Assembly: GCF_018141105.1 (NCBI RefSeq)
Contig: NZ_CP054839.1
Location: forward strand, 3,534,001 to 3,598,000
Source of the DNA: Saccharopolyspora erythraea
GTDB lineage: Bacteria > Actinomycetota > Actinomycetes > Mycobacteriales > Pseudonocardiaceae
Direction: 5' to 3'
DNA length: 64,000 nt
Under the pieces are notes generated by a model. It had not been told where the DNA came from and ran no database searches. It worked only from the letters and a program-made list of their open reading frames with translations. Shown here one piece after another: positions 26,909-36,415 of the stretch; within the stretch, counting starts at the first letter, position 1, and each line of letters starts with the position of its first letter. A program made the translations under genes and the position numbers.

Positions 26909-27343
26909 CTACTGCGGGCCCCGAACGATGACGACCGGGCAGTGGGCGTGGTGCACGCAGTACTGGCTGACCGAGCCCAGCAGTGCCCCGGTCAGTCCGC
27001 CGTGCCCGCGGTTGCCCACGACGAGCAGGTCAGCGCCCTTGTCCCGCGCGGCATCGAGCAGCGCCCTGGCCGGATGGGCCTGGGCGACCTCCTTGCTGAC
27101 GGGAACCGAGGTCCGGCCGCCCACCTCGTTGATCACCTCGTCGAGGTACCGGGCGGTGGTCGTGCCGAAATCCTCCAGACCGGGCACTTCCCAGTTGTAG
27201 ATCAGCGGCGTGTCCCAGGCCATCAGCGCCGTGACGGAACCGTGGGTGAGGCCGGCGTGCCACAGCGCCCACCGCAGCGCTTCCCTGGAGGCTGGTGAGC
27301 CGTCAACGCCGACCACGATCGTGTAGACGCGTTCCTCGGTCAT
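26909..27343 (-). CDS. universal stress protein (single UspA domain)
   Basis: This 144-residue protein has a single domain with [20 protein letters not shown] and the ATP loop [20 protein letters not shown]. It is closest in the window to the other single-domain Usp near 22.5 kb: both share the NRGHGG loop and the ending SQYCVHHA-CPVVIVR / [16 protein letters not shown]. They are therefore a duplicated pair separated from the tandem-domain pair. The ATG is preceded by GGAGG at five bases. Confidence 0.92.
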   Translation of the reverse strand: MTEERVYTIVVGVDGSPASREALRWALWHAGLTHGSVTALMAWDTPLIYNWEVPGLEDFGTTTARYLDEVINEVGGRTSVPVSKEVAQAHPARALLDAARDKGADLLVVGNRGHGGLTGALLGSVSQYCVHHAHCPVVIVRGPQ

Positions 27344-27502
27344 GGTCACCTCCGCTGGTGTGCATCAAGGATGCGACGCGCACCGGCGGTGCGCCCAGCG
27401 AGCCGGTCTCGCACGACGGCGAAGGCACCCCAGGCGTCGCGGTCGCCGTGCTCGGTGCTGGGCACGACGATGCCTACGCCGCGATGCTGCGGACCGAGCA
27501 GG

Positions 27503-28813
27503 TCAGAGCCGGGCGCGGGTGTCGCGGTAGGTGACGAGCAGCAGTCCGAACGGGCTGTCCTCCAGCCGGGGCACGGCGGTCGGGTTGCGCGGGTCCGCGA
27601 TGCGGGCCTTGCCGCCGTCGTTGGTGGCCACCAGGAGGTTCCCGACGGTCTCGCGGCCTCTCCGGTCCTTGCGCCGCAACCACACCACGGCGCCGGTGTC
27701 CGGCGGCAGCGTCTGCACCTGGGAGATCACCTCTGGCCAAGCGGTGTGGTGGCTCGTGCCGAGCACCGGTCCCAGGTCGCGCATCGTCGGCTCGAACCAG
27801 GCGGCGGCGCCCGGGTCCGGGGGCTCCGGCAGGTTCTGCGCGTGCGCGTCCCAGTGCCGCAGGTATTCCCACGGGTCCTCGTTGGGCAGGCCGAATGGGT
27901 CTTCCTCGGCGTCCTTGGGGACGACGAGCGCGGAGTCCAGCAGCTGGTCGCGCCAGTCACCGGTGCGCACGAAGGTCTCGGTGGTGCAGGCGAACAGCCA
28001 GCCGCGGCGCAGCTCGTCCTCGGCCGCGGGGGCGACGAGGACGACCTCGCCGCCGTAGGTGGCCTCCAGCCACGCCGTCGCCTTGGCCACCGCGGAGTCG
28101 AGGTCGGGAGCGGCGCTCCGCCAGGGCACCGGGATGGGCTCGGCGGTCGCGGGCTCCCGGCGGAACGTGGCGACGGTCAGCTCGTGGACCTCCTCGTCGC
28201 GGAGTTCGGCGGGCATCCCGCGCTGGGGGTCGAGCACCAGCACGGCGCCGTCGGCGTACTTGGCGTACAGCAGGTGTCCGGTGACCTCGGTGCCGCGGAA
28301 CCGGCGGCGCAGCCAGACCACCGCGCAGGTGTTCGGTCCTCCCGCCGCGATCACGTCCAGCGCCGTCGCCCAGGTGCGGTGCGCGGTGGTGGTCGCGTCC
28401 GGGAAGTGCTCGGCCAGCAGGCGGCTCCACCAGTCCGGGCGCTCGTCGGCCGGCTTCCACGGCAGCGCGCTCGCCTGCGCGCCTCGCAGGACGGCGTCGA
28501 CCGCGACCACGCAGTTGCGCGCGTTGACCCGCCAGCGCCACGGTTCGCGCCCGGGGAAGACGGGCGCCGGAGGCGGCGCGAGGTTGAGGGCTTCGTCGAT
28601 CGGCGCGGCGTTCGCGACGGGGAAGGGGGCGCGTCCGTCCTTCGGGACGGCGACGGTGCCGGCCAGCATGGGCTGCGCGGCGGCGTCCCGGTGGCCGCAC
28701 CGGACCAGCCAGCTGTGCCGTCCCTCGGCGACCGGCGCCGGGTCGGTGACGCCGACGCTTCCGCCGTAGACCTGCTCCAGCCAAGTGGCTGCGCTGCGGA
28801 TCGGATCGATCAT
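27503..28813 (-). CDS. immunity-like protein with duplicated Imm35/YrhB-like plus papain-like domains
   Basis: This 436-residue protein is built of two similar halves. Each begins with a short YrhB/Imm35-like domain (AATWLEQVYGGSVGV near residue 8; ATAWLEATYGGEVVL near 225). Each continues into a papain-like or glutamine-deamidase-like segment (AVVWLRRRFRGTEVTGHLL; AVVWLRRKDRRGRETVGNLL). The first half keeps a Cys-His-Asp set at about 101, 180 and 195, with LDPQRGMPA matching LDGQSGMPA of the neighbouring toxin. The second half has Asn in place of His and no equivalent Cys. Directly downstream of the toxin gene (61-base gap), it is best read as the cognate immunity factor, perhaps a toxin-fold decoy. 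The start is uncertain: ATG 28813 (AGAAG upstream) or ATG 28840. Confidence 0.65.
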   Translation of the reverse strand: MIDPIRSAATWLEQVYGGSVGVTDPAPVAEGRHSWLVRCGHRDAAAQPMLAGTVAVPKDGRAPFPVANAAPIDEALNLAPPPAPVFPGREPWRWRVNARNCVVAVDAVLRGAQASALPWKPADERPDWWSRLLAEHFPDATTTAHRTWATALDVIAAGGPNTCAVVWLRRRFRGTEVTGHLLYAKYADGAVLVLDPQRGMPAELRDEEVHELTVATFRREPATAEPIPVPWRSAAPDLDSAVAKATAWLEATYGGEVVLVAPAAEDELRRGWLFACTTETFVRTGDWRDQLLDSALVVPKDAEEDPFGLPNEDPWEYLRHWDAHAQNLPEPPDPGAAAWFEPTMRDLGPVLGTSHHTAWPEVISQVQTLPPDTGAVVWLRRKDRRGRETVGNLLVATNDGGKARIADPRNPTAVPRLEDSPFGLLLVTYRDTRARL

Positions 28814-28874
28814 GTCGCGGGCTTCTCGATTCTGTGGCATCGGATCAAGGACGAGCAGGGTGCGTGGCGGGTGC

Positions 28875-30830
28875 CTATTCGATCATGTCGTCCTCGTCCG
28901 AGCTCGGTCGCGGACTACCCACGTCCTCCATCTCGACATCCCCATCCGAGCTCGTGCGCGCATGGCCGGCATCGGGCATCGGGGTGTCCTGGTCAACCGC
29001 AGGCGGGGTATCCGGCCGGGACGCTGGAGAGTCCGCGTCCGCCATCTGGACGTCCTGGTCGTGATGGCTCGCCGGTGCCTGCTGGCTTGTGGGCGGTGCC
29101 TGCGGCTGGGCGGGCGGCGTGTCCGGTTTGGCCGCGGGAGCGTTCGTATCGACCGCCGGGGCGTTCGGGTAGTCCATCGCGTACAGCTCGCTGGGTTTCT
29201 TGCTGATGTCGGCGGGCATTCCGCTCTGCCCGTCGAGGTAGACGACCGTGCCGTCGGGCTGCTTGACCACGTTGAAGAAGTGCCCGACCTCCTCGTTGGG
29301 CCACCTCGCCGCAACGGACGCCACGAACCCGGGCGGTTGGTTGGCGACGTCATGGCTGAGCTGGTCGTAGCCACCCGGGACCGGCTGGAACTTCCCGCTG
29401 GAACCGTGCGCCACCGAACCGCTCGCCACGTTGTCCATACTCATGGGCTTGGCCGGGTCCACCTGGTACGACTGCCCGGTCTTGATGGTGTGCGCGGTGG
29501 CGACCGTGCAGTTGCCGCAGTTGGTGTCGTGTCCCGCGGTCTTGCTGTCGAACTTGTCCTTGTTGATCTTCTGCACCGGCTCGAAGTGCGCCTTCATGAA
29601 GGCGTCAGCTTCTTCCTTGGTCTTGAAGCTGCTCGCGTCGATCACGTTCGGCTTCTGGGCCGGGGCGTTGTGCGGCGGAACGTTCTGGGGCTGGGCGTTC
29701 TGCGGTGGAGCGGCCTGCGGCTGGACGTTCCGCGGCGGCGGAGCGCTCTGCGGGGCGGTGCTCGGCGCGGGCCTGGGAGGCCGGACGATCGGCCTGCCCG
29801 TGCGCGTCGTTGGCGGCGTCGGCGGGCGGGGTGCCCCGAACAACGGCGGGGGCGTCGCACCGCCCCCGGGCCCGCTCTTGGGCGCTCCGACGTCCTTCGG
29901 GGGAGGTGGAGTGCTCGCGCCGGCAGGCGTGGTCGTGTCCGGGCCGGTGCCGGGGCCCTTGCCGCCCGCGGGGCCGGAGTTGTCGGCGCCGGTCGGAGAG
30001 GTGTCCGCCGGACGGTCGGTGATGCCCTGCTTGGGCGGTGGCGGGGTCTTCACGGGCGGTGGGGCGGTGCTGCTGTCGTTCTTGATCTTCTTGAGTGCGT
30101 CGGCCGCCTCGTCGAAGGAACCGCCCAGCTTTGTGAGCATGGGCATCAACGACTTCATCGCCTTGACCAGCTTCGTGGTGATGTCGGCGATCTTGGCGGC
30201 GACCTTGGCGACCTCGGCCACCACCTGCGGCACCACCCAGGTCAACCCGATCCCCAGCGTGGCCACCACCTGCAACGCCCAGCTCACCAGATGACCGACC
30301 AGCTCGGCGATGATGTCGCGCACCAACGTGCGCACCGCGGCCACCACCTCACCGGCGGTGGCGATCCCACTGGAAGCCCCCTCGGCCGCGCTCTGCGCGG
30401 CGGTGATCAGCTTGCCGGTGTCGGCGCTGCGGGCCCGGTAGGCATCGCCGGCCTGCCCGGTCCAGCCGGCGGTGTCCTTGTCCACCAAATCGGTCATGTC
30501 CGCGGCGATCGCGGCCAGTTCGGCGCCGATGTTCTTCCACGTCTCCGAATGCGCCTTGATCTCGTCCGGATCCCCAGTCAGCGAGTCCAGCGCGTCCGAG
30601 ACCGGGCCGACGTGCTCCATCAGCCACCCCACCCCGGCAGCCAGGATCGCCCCGAACGGATCCAACGCCATCCCCAGCGCATCCAGACCGGTCCCCACCG
30701 CACCCAGCACCCCGGCCGCCCAGTCACCGGACTCGATCGCCTTGCGCGTCTCGTCCACCGACTCCAGGATCGGAACCCCGCTGAACCCCTGCGTCGAGTC
30801 CTGCCGTTGCGCCACCAACGGATTGGTCAT
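28875..30830 (-). CDS. WXG-type secreted polymorphic toxin with papain-like/glutamine deamidase domain
   Basis: The protein has 651 residues. Residues 1-265 are a long helical WXG100-like region with the WTG turn near 122, as in type VII secretion substrates. About 270-420 is a Pro/Gln/Asn-rich linker. The C-terminal toxin domain follows with catalytic-looking Cys (DTNCGNCTVATAH, 438/441), His517 (VGHFFNVVKQPDG) and Asp533 (YLDGQSGMPAD). It ends in an acidic, Pro-rich tail of about 90 residues. This triad and spacing match toxin papain-like or protein glutamine deamidase domains. No type VII machinery is in the window. The immunity-like gene follows on the same strand. The long acidic tail after the toxin domain is unusual. 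Confidence 0.8.
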   Translation of the reverse strand: MTNPLVAQRQDSTQGFSGVPILESVDETRKAIESGDWAAGVLGAVGTGLDALGMALDPFGAILAAGVGWLMEHVGPVSDALDSLTGDPDEIKAHSETWKNIGAELAAIAADMTDLVDKDTAGWTGQAGDAYRARSADTGKLITAAQSAAEGASSGIATAGEVVAAVRTLVRDIIAELVGHLVSWALQVVATLGIGLTWVVPQVVAEVAKVAAKIADITTKLVKAMKSLMPMLTKLGGSFDEAADALKKIKNDSSTAPPPVKTPPPPKQGITDRPADTSPTGADNSGPAGGKGPGTGPDTTTPAGASTPPPPKDVGAPKSGPGGGATPPPLFGAPRPPTPPTTRTGRPIVRPPRPAPSTAPQSAPPPRNVQPQAAPPQNAQPQNVPPHNAPAQKPNVIDASSFKTKEEADAFMKAHFEPVQKINKDKFDSKTAGHDTNCGNCTVATAHTIKTGQSYQVDPAKPMSMDNVASGSVAHGSSGKFQPVPGGYDQLSHDVANQPPGFVASVAARWPNEEVGHFFNVVKQPDGTVVYLDGQSGMPADISKKPSELYAMDYPNAPAVDTNAPAAKPDTPPAQPQAPPTSQQAPASHHDQDVQMADADSPASRPDTPPAVDQDTPMPDAGHARTSSDGDVEMEDVGSPRPSSDEDDMIE

Positions 30831-31234
30831 GGCGGGGCCCACCCCCGGGATGTGTCGATGCGGAAAGGGGAACTGCTCGGCGGAACTGCTCAGCGGATCA
30901 GTGTGTGGTTTCCTCGGTCACGACCCCGCAGGGCATGCTCCGCCTTTCGAGATAATTCGGACAGAATGCCGACGCTGCGCTGCGAGCGTTCTCCGCGGGC
31001 GCGATGCCTGATCCAGGAGTGATCACCGGTGATCAGGCCCACGAGTCCACGCCGAACACGCACGTGTCGCTCACATGATCACGGGAAGCGCCAATGCTGC
31101 GCCAACGTCGCGCCAACGCCGAGCCCGGGAGCGCGGAGGACCACGGCCGCTGTCGGCACTCGCCCAGGTCACCGGCCTCAGGCGTGCCCGCCTTCACAGC
31201 GATGGTATCGGCGATCGGCTCGGCTGAGCCCGCT
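30831..31234. other. intergenic region with a 16-base perfect palindrome
   Basis: No convincing gene is present. A perfect palindrome, TGATCACCGGTGATCA, lies at 31020-31035, about 190 bases upstream of the toxin start and outside any gene. It could be an operator for the toxin promoter. A second ATGATCAC stands at about 31076. Nothing else is evident. Confidence 0.35.
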
Positions 31235-31423
31235 TCACCGAGGAACCGGACACCCGAGTGGCCCGCGTTCGCCGGTGACGACCGCCGGGGCCGTGGGTGC
31301 TGGTAGCGGTGTCATGCCGAAGCGGTTGATCCCGGCCAGATAGCCGATCAGCAACGCCACGAGGATGGCCGTTAGGATCGGTTTGGTGGGGAACTGCATC
31401 TCGTAGCGGGCTTTCGGGGACAT
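31235..31423 (-). CDS. small single-pass membrane protein
   Basis: This 62-residue protein has one hydrophobic helix at about residues 14-30 (KPILTAILVALLIGYLAG) between a short basic N-terminus and a Pro-rich tail. The ATG has an ideal AGGAGG ribosome site seven bases upstream, so translation is likely despite its size. It lies 24 bases after the glgB stop and may be the last gene of the GlgE operon. I recognise no family. Confidence 0.6.
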   Translation of the reverse strand: MSPKARYEMQFPTKPILTAILVALLIGYLAGINRFGMTPLPAPTAPAVVTGERGPLGCPVPR

Positions 31424-31447
31424 TGCGCGACCTCCTGAACATCCGGA

Positions 31448-33322
31448 TCAGGCCGGACCTGCGTGGCTGAGCCAGAGCGCGCCGGTCGGCGGTAGGCGCA
31501 CGCAGGCGGACGCGGGGTGTTCCTGCCAGGGTTCGGGCGCTGCCGAGACCGAGCCGGCGTTGCCGACGCCGGTTCCGCAGTAGACCGCCGCGTCGGTGTT
31601 GATCACCTCCCGCCAGCGTCCGGACAGCGGCAGCCCGAGCCGGTGCCAACGCGCCTCGGGCGCGAAGTTGACGACGCAGGCCAGCGGAGGACCGGTGTGG
31701 CCGACGCGGAGGAACGAGACGACGTCCGAGACCGCGCCCTGCCCATCGATCCACGCGAAACCGGCAGGACCGTGGTCGTGCAGTGCCGGTGTCGAGCGGT
31801 AGACGGCGTTGAGGTCGGCCGTGAGGCGCAGGATGCCGGCGTGCAGCGGATCGGCCAGCAGTTCCCAGTCGAGTGAGCGCTGTTCCGACCACTCGCGCAC
31901 CTGCCCGAACTCTCCGCCCATGAACAGGAGCTGATCGCCGGGATGGGCCCACGTGTGGGCCAGCAGGCAACGCGTCCCGGCCGCCCTGAGCGCGTCGTCG
32001 CCGGGCATCCGCGTCCACAGCGAACCCTTCCCGTGCACGACCTCGTCGTGGGACAAGGGCAGCAGGAACCGCTCGCTCCAGGCGTAGGACAGCGGCCGCA
32101 CGACGTCGGCGCGGTGCGCGGCGCGCTGCCCGGGCTGCTGGCCGAGGTAGCCGAGGGTGTCGTGCATCCAGCCCAGGTTCCACTTGAGGTCGAACCCGAG
32201 TCCGCCATCGCACGTGGATGCGGTGACGCCCGGCCACGCGGTCGCTTCCTCCGCGATGACGAGCACGCCGGGGTGCAGCCGGTGGACGGTGTCGGTGAGC
32301 TCCTGCAGGAACCGGACCGCGTCCAGGTTCTCGCGGCCCCCGTGTTCGTTGGGAAGCCATTCGCCGTCCTGCCGCGCGTAGTCCAGATAGAGCATCGAGG
32401 TCACGGCGTCGACCCGGAGGCCGTCGGCGTGGAACTGCTCGATCCAGTACAGGGCGCTGGCGAGCAGGAAGTTGCGCACTTCGGGCCGACCGAGGTCGAA
32501 CTGCAGGGTGCCCCACTCGGGGTGGTCGGCCCGTCGCGGGTCGGGGTGCTCGTACAGCGGTGCCCCGTCGAAGCTCGCCAGCGCCCAGTGGTCGCGGGGG
32601 AAGTGCGCCGGAACCCAGTCCAGCACGACACCGATGCCCCGGGAGTGCATGTGGTCCACGAGGTACCGGAGGTCGTCGGGTGATCCGAACATCGGTGCGG
32701 GGGCGTAGTAGGAGGTGACCTGGTATCCCCACGACCCGCCGAACGGATGGCTGGTCACCGGGAGCAGCTCGACGTGCGTGAACCCGGCTTCCACGACGTG
32801 GTCGGCCAGTTCGTGGGCGAGCTCGCGGTATCCGAGGCCGCGTCGCCACGAACCGGCGTGCACTTCGTACACGCTCATCGGCCGCTCGCGTGCGGTGCGG
32901 CGTGCGAGCCAGTCCGCGTCGTTCCAGGCGTGATCGGAGGTGTGGACGACGGCGGCGTTCTCCGGTGGTGGCTGCACGGCGAACGCCAGCGGATCCACTT
33001 TCTCCCGCCAGCGGCCGTCGGCCCCGAGGATGTCGAAGCGGTACGTCGCCCCGTCCGGTACCCCAGGGACGAAGGTCTCCCAGATGCCGGAGGCCCCCAA
33101 CCGGCGCAGGGGAGTGGCTCCGCTGCCGCGGCTGTGGAAGTCACCGCGCACCTGGACCTGCCGGGCGCGCGGCGCCCACACCGCGAAGGACACACCCTGG
33201 ACCGAACCGCCGGACGAGGGCTGGACGCGGTGGTGCGCTCCCAGCACGTCCCACAGCCGTTCGTGCCTGCCCTCCGCGAGCAGGTGCAGGTCGAGGTCTC
33301 CCAGCGCGCTCCTAGCCGGCAT
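31448..33322 (-). CDS. glgB: 1,4-alpha-glucan branching enzyme
   Basis: This 624-residue GH13_9 enzyme makes alpha-1,6 branches. It has an N-terminal CBM48 (FAVWAPRARQVQVRGDF) and the catalytic barrel with VDAVTSMLYLDYAR (nucleophile Asp), VLVIAEEATAWPGV (acid Glu) and LPLSHDEVVHGKGS. A C-terminal beta domain completes it. It is somewhat shorter than two-N-domain GlgB proteins, having a single CBM48. The start overlaps the mak stop by 11 bases. In the GlgE pathway it branches the maltosyl-extended glucan. The ATG follows GGAGGAAT. Confidence 0.95.
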   Translation of the reverse strand: MPARSALGDLDLHLLAEGRHERLWDVLGAHHRVQPSSGGSVQGVSFAVWAPRARQVQVRGDFHSRGSGATPLRRLGASGIWETFVPGVPDGATYRFDILGADGRWREKVDPLAFAVQPPPENAAVVHTSDHAWNDADWLARRTARERPMSVYEVHAGSWRRGLGYRELAHELADHVVEAGFTHVELLPVTSHPFGGSWGYQVTSYYAPAPMFGSPDDLRYLVDHMHSRGIGVVLDWVPAHFPRDHWALASFDGAPLYEHPDPRRADHPEWGTLQFDLGRPEVRNFLLASALYWIEQFHADGLRVDAVTSMLYLDYARQDGEWLPNEHGGRENLDAVRFLQELTDTVHRLHPGVLVIAEEATAWPGVTASTCDGGLGFDLKWNLGWMHDTLGYLGQQPGQRAAHRADVVRPLSYAWSERFLLPLSHDEVVHGKGSLWTRMPGDDALRAAGTRCLLAHTWAHPGDQLLFMGGEFGQVREWSEQRSLDWELLADPLHAGILRLTADLNAVYRSTPALHDHGPAGFAWIDGQGAVSDVVSFLRVGHTGPPLACVVNFAPEARWHRLGLPLSGRWREVINTDAAVYCGTGVGNAGSVSAAPEPWQEHPASACVRLPPTGALWLSHAGPA

Positions 33323-34679
33323 CGGATTCCTCCAGCAGCCGGAGCACCCCCCGGATCGGGATCTCCGACCACGACGGCCGGTGCCGGACCTCGTAGGCGG
33401 TCTCGTACAGGGCCTTGTCCAACACGTAGGCGTCCAGGAGCGCTCGTTGCTCCCGCGGGTCGAAGCCGGCGGCTTCGGCGTAACCGTCGAGGAACGCGGA
33501 CCTGGCGCGCTCCGCCCAGGCGCGCGGGCCTTCGCCGGCCTGCCGCGCGAGGGCGGTGCGGTCGGCGGCGTAGTCGAAGGAACGCAGCATGCCGGCCACG
33601 TCGCGCAGCGGGGACGCCGGAAGCAATCGCGAGGCGAGGGAACGGTCGGGCTCCCCTTCGAAGTCGAGCACGAGCCAGCCGCGGAGCGAGTGCAGCACCT
33701 GGCCGAGATGGAGGTCCCCGTGCACTCGCTGGGAGGGAATTTGCGGTGTTCGCACGATCTCCTCCCCAAGGGAGAGCACGGTCTCACGCAGAGCGGCTTC
33801 GTGCTCTGCGAGCCGGGGTGACAGCGGCAGTGCCGAGTCCAAAGTGGAGTTGAGCTGCCGAATGCTGTGCTTCTGCTCGAACGGTGATGTCCCGAAGGAG
33901 CGGGCGAGATCGCGGTGGACCCGTGCGACGGCGACGCCCACTTCCACCGCGGCCGCGGGGAACGCGGAGAAGTCGCGGCCTTCGAGCTCTCCGGCCAGGT
34001 CGTGCAGTGCCATGTCCCAACCGGTGGTCGAGCAGGGAACGAATTCCTGCAACGTCATCATCGAGGTGGTGACGCCGCCCACGTCGGTGTCCATGAATCC
34101 GCGCAGGACCGGCACATGTGCGTTGTGCGCGGCTACCAGCGCGCGGTTGAGCTCCACGTCCGGATTGATCCCGGGGACCAGTCTGCGGAAGACCTTGAGC
34201 ACCAGCCGTTCGTCCACGACGACCGAGCTGTTGGACTGCTCCTGCGCGACAGCCCGGACTCCGCCGCGACCGGGTTCCAGGCCTCTGGCGTCGGCCGTCA
34301 GGCGGAATCGCATGCTGCCGGGACCCCGTTCGGCGGCGAACGCGGCCACCAGCCGGCGCACCAGCTCCGGGTCGGCGAGGGCGTCGTAGACGACGCTGCC
34401 GTCTGACTCGCCCAGGACCGCGCTGCCCAGCGCGGGCGGCACCGTCGACCGGAAACCGAGGGGGACCTGGTAGTAGTCGCGCCCGCCGTCGTCGAAGGTG
34501 AGCCGGATGACCGACAGCACCGCTCTGGGGCCGGTGCCGCTGTCCAGCGCGACGGCGCGGACGATCCCGACTTCGTCGATCCGCCGGTTCTTGTCGGCGA
34601 ACCAGGGCTGGGCGGGAAGCCACGTGGCGATCTGGCGGTGCAGGTCCGCAGCGGCCGGACCTCGCATCGGCGTGTTCAT
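33312..34679 (-). CDS. mak: maltokinase
   Basis: This 455-residue kinase makes maltose 1-phosphate from maltose and ATP, the donor for GlgE. It has a protein-kinase/aminoglycoside-phosphotransferase fold with the N-terminal cap domain ([12 protein letters not shown]), the catalytic loop [12 protein letters not shown] near residue 315 and the metal-binding [13 protein letters not shown] near 333. Its start overlaps the treS stop in ATGA and its end overlaps glgB. Separate mak and treS genes are seen here, rather than the fused TreS-Pep2 form found in some actinomycetes. Confidence 0.95.
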   Translation of the reverse strand: MNTPMRGPAAADLHRQIATWLPAQPWFADKNRRIDEVGIVRAVALDSGTGPRAVLSVIRLTFDDGGRDYYQVPLGFRSTVPPALGSAVLGESDGSVVYDALADPELVRRLVAAFAAERGPGSMRFRLTADARGLEPGRGGVRAVAQEQSNSSVVVDERLVLKVFRRLVPGINPDVELNRALVAAHNAHVPVLRGFMDTDVGGVTTSMMTLQEFVPCSTTGWDMALHDLAGELEGRDFSAFPAAAVEVGVAVARVHRDLARSFGTSPFEQKHSIRQLNSTLDSALPLSPRLAEHEAALRETVLSLGEEIVRTPQIPSQRVHGDLHLGQVLHSLRGWLVLDFEGEPDRSLASRLLPASPLRDVAGMLRSFDYAADRTALARQAGEGPRAWAERARSAFLDGYAEAAGFDPREQRALLDAYVLDKALYETAYEVRHRPSWSEIPIRGVLRLLEESDAG

Positions 34680-36415
34680 TTCGTCTCCTCGGCGGGGCTG
34701 ATCGCGAACCAGAAGAAGCCGTGGCCAGGAACGCTCAGCTGGTAGGGCTGGTCACCGATGGCGGGGAAGGCGGCCCCACCGGTGACCTCCCGGACGGTGT
34801 GCCCGGACCAGTCGGCGAGGTCGAGCTCGATCGGCTGCGGAGAACCCGACATGTTGTTCACGCACAGCATCACGTCGTCCCCGGTGGCGGACCGGTGCTT
34901 GCGCAGGAAGGCCAGGACGGTCTGGTTGGACGGGTCGATCTCGTGGAACGAACCGAGGCCGAACGCCGAGTGACGCTTGCGGATCCGCAGCATGCGACGC
35001 GTCCAGTGCAGGAACGACGCGCTGTTGCGTTGCTGGGACTCGACGTTGACCCGGTGGAAGCCGTACACGGGGTCCATGACCGGCGGCAGGTACAGGCGCT
35101 CGGGGTCGGCTCGGGAGAACCCGGCGTTGCGGTCCGGTGTCCACTGCATGGGCGTCCGGACCGCGTCCCGGTCGCGCAACCAGATGTTGTCACCCATCCC
35201 GATCTCGTCGCCGTAGTACAGGAACGGCGAGCCGGGCAGGCTCAGCAGCAGTGCGGTGAACAGCTCGAGCTGGTTGTAGTCGTTGTCGAGCAGCGGCGCC
35301 AGCCTGCGCCGGATGCCTATGTTGGCCTTCATGCGGGGATCCGGGGCGTACTCCCGGTACATGAACGACCGTTCGTCGTCACTGACCATCTCCAGGGTCA
35401 GCTCGTCGTGGTTGCGCAGGAAGATCGCCCACTGCGCGCCGGACGGGATCTCCGGCGTGCGTCGCAGGACCTCCGAGACGGGGCCGCGGGTCTGCTGCCG
35501 CGCGGCCATGAAGATCCGCGGCATCAGCGGGAAGTGGAAGGCCATGTGCATCTCGTCGCCGCCGGAGGACGGGTCGCCGAAGTAGTCGACGACCTCGGTC
35601 GGCCACTGGTTGGCCTCGGCCAGCAGGACGCGGTCGTGGTACTCGTCGTCGACGATCTTGCGGCACCGCTTGAGGAAGTCGTGGGTCTCCGGCAGGTTCT
35701 CCCCGTTGGTGCCCTCGCGCTCGTAGAGGTAGGGCACCGCGTCCATCCGGAATCCGTCGATGCCCAGGTCGAGCCAGAACCGCATCACGTCGAGCATCGC
35801 GTCCTGGACGTGCGGGTTGTCGAAGTTGAGGTCCGGCTGGTGGGAGAAGAACCGGTGCCAGTAGTACTGGCCGCGCACCGGGTCGTAGGTCCAGTTGGAG
35901 GACTCGGTGTCGACGAAGATGATCCTGGCGTCCGGGTACTCGGTGCCGTGGTCGCTCCAGACGTAGAAGTCCCCGTACGGGCCGTCCGGGTTGTTCCGCG
36001 ACTCCACGAACCACGGGTGCGTGTCCGAGGTGTGGTTGAGCACGAGGTCGGTGATGACCCGGATTCCCCGGCGGTGGGCTTCGTCGAGCAGGTGGACGAA
36101 GTCCTCGACGGTGCCGAACTCCGGCAGCACTGCGCGGAAGTTGCGGATGTCGTATCCGCCGTCGCGCAGCGGGGAGTCGTAGAACGGGGGCAGCCACAGG
36201 CAGTCGACGCCGAGCCACTGCAGGTAGTCCAGCCGGTCGGCGAGGCCGAGCAGGTCCCCGGTGCCGTTGTCGTCGCGGTCGCCGAAGGCGCGCACCAGCA
36301 CCTCGTAGAACACGGCGGTCTTGAACCACTCGGGCTGGTCGGGAGCCGGTTGCGCCTGTCCGAACTGCTCGGATCCCGGCTCGACGATCACTCCGGGGGC
36401 GATGCGCTCACTCAT
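34676..36415 (-). CDS. treS: trehalose synthase (maltose glucosylmutase)
   Basis: This 579-residue GH13_16 enzyme interconverts trehalose and maltose. Hallmarks are [17 protein letters not shown] at the start, [14 protein letters not shown], the nucleophile in [20 protein letters not shown], the acid in [10 protein letters not shown] and the transition-state Asp in [13 protein letters not shown] small beta domain ends the protein. It sits between glgE and mak with an 8-base overlap to glgE, so trehalose is fed into maltose, then maltose 1-phosphate. The start ATG is preceded by GGAGGACC. Confidence 0.96.
   Translation of the reverse strand: MSERIAPGVIVEPGSEQFGQAQPAPDQPEWFKTAVFYEVLVRAFGDRDDNGTGDLLGLADRLDYLQWLGVDCLWLPPFYDSPLRDGGYDIRNFRAVLPEFGTVEDFVHLLDEAHRRGIRVITDLVLNHTSDTHPWFVESRNNPDGPYGDFYVWSDHGTEYPDARIIFVDTESSNWTYDPVRGQYYWHRFFSHQPDLNFDNPHVQDAMLDVMRFWLDLGIDGFRMDAVPYLYEREGTNGENLPETHDFLKRCRKIVDDEYHDRVLLAEANQWPTEVVDYFGDPSSGGDEMHMAFHFPLMPRIFMAARQQTRGPVSEVLRRTPEIPSGAQWAIFLRNHDELTLEMVSDDERSFMYREYAPDPRMKANIGIRRRLAPLLDNDYNQLELFTALLLSLPGSPFLYYGDEIGMGDNIWLRDRDAVRTPMQWTPDRNAGFSRADPERLYLPPVMDPVYGFHRVNVESQQRNSASFLHWTRRMLRIRKRHSAFGLGSFHEIDPSNQTVLAFLRKHRSATGDDVMLCVNNMSGSPQPIELDLADWSGHTVREVTGGAAFPAIGDQPYQLSVPGHGFFWFAISPAEETK

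Noticed and set aside
28785-31022. A 745-codon plus-strand frame across the toxin gene
   Set aside because: It has no domain pattern and a low-complexity composition. The minus-strand WXG toxin with catalytic residues explains the sequence.
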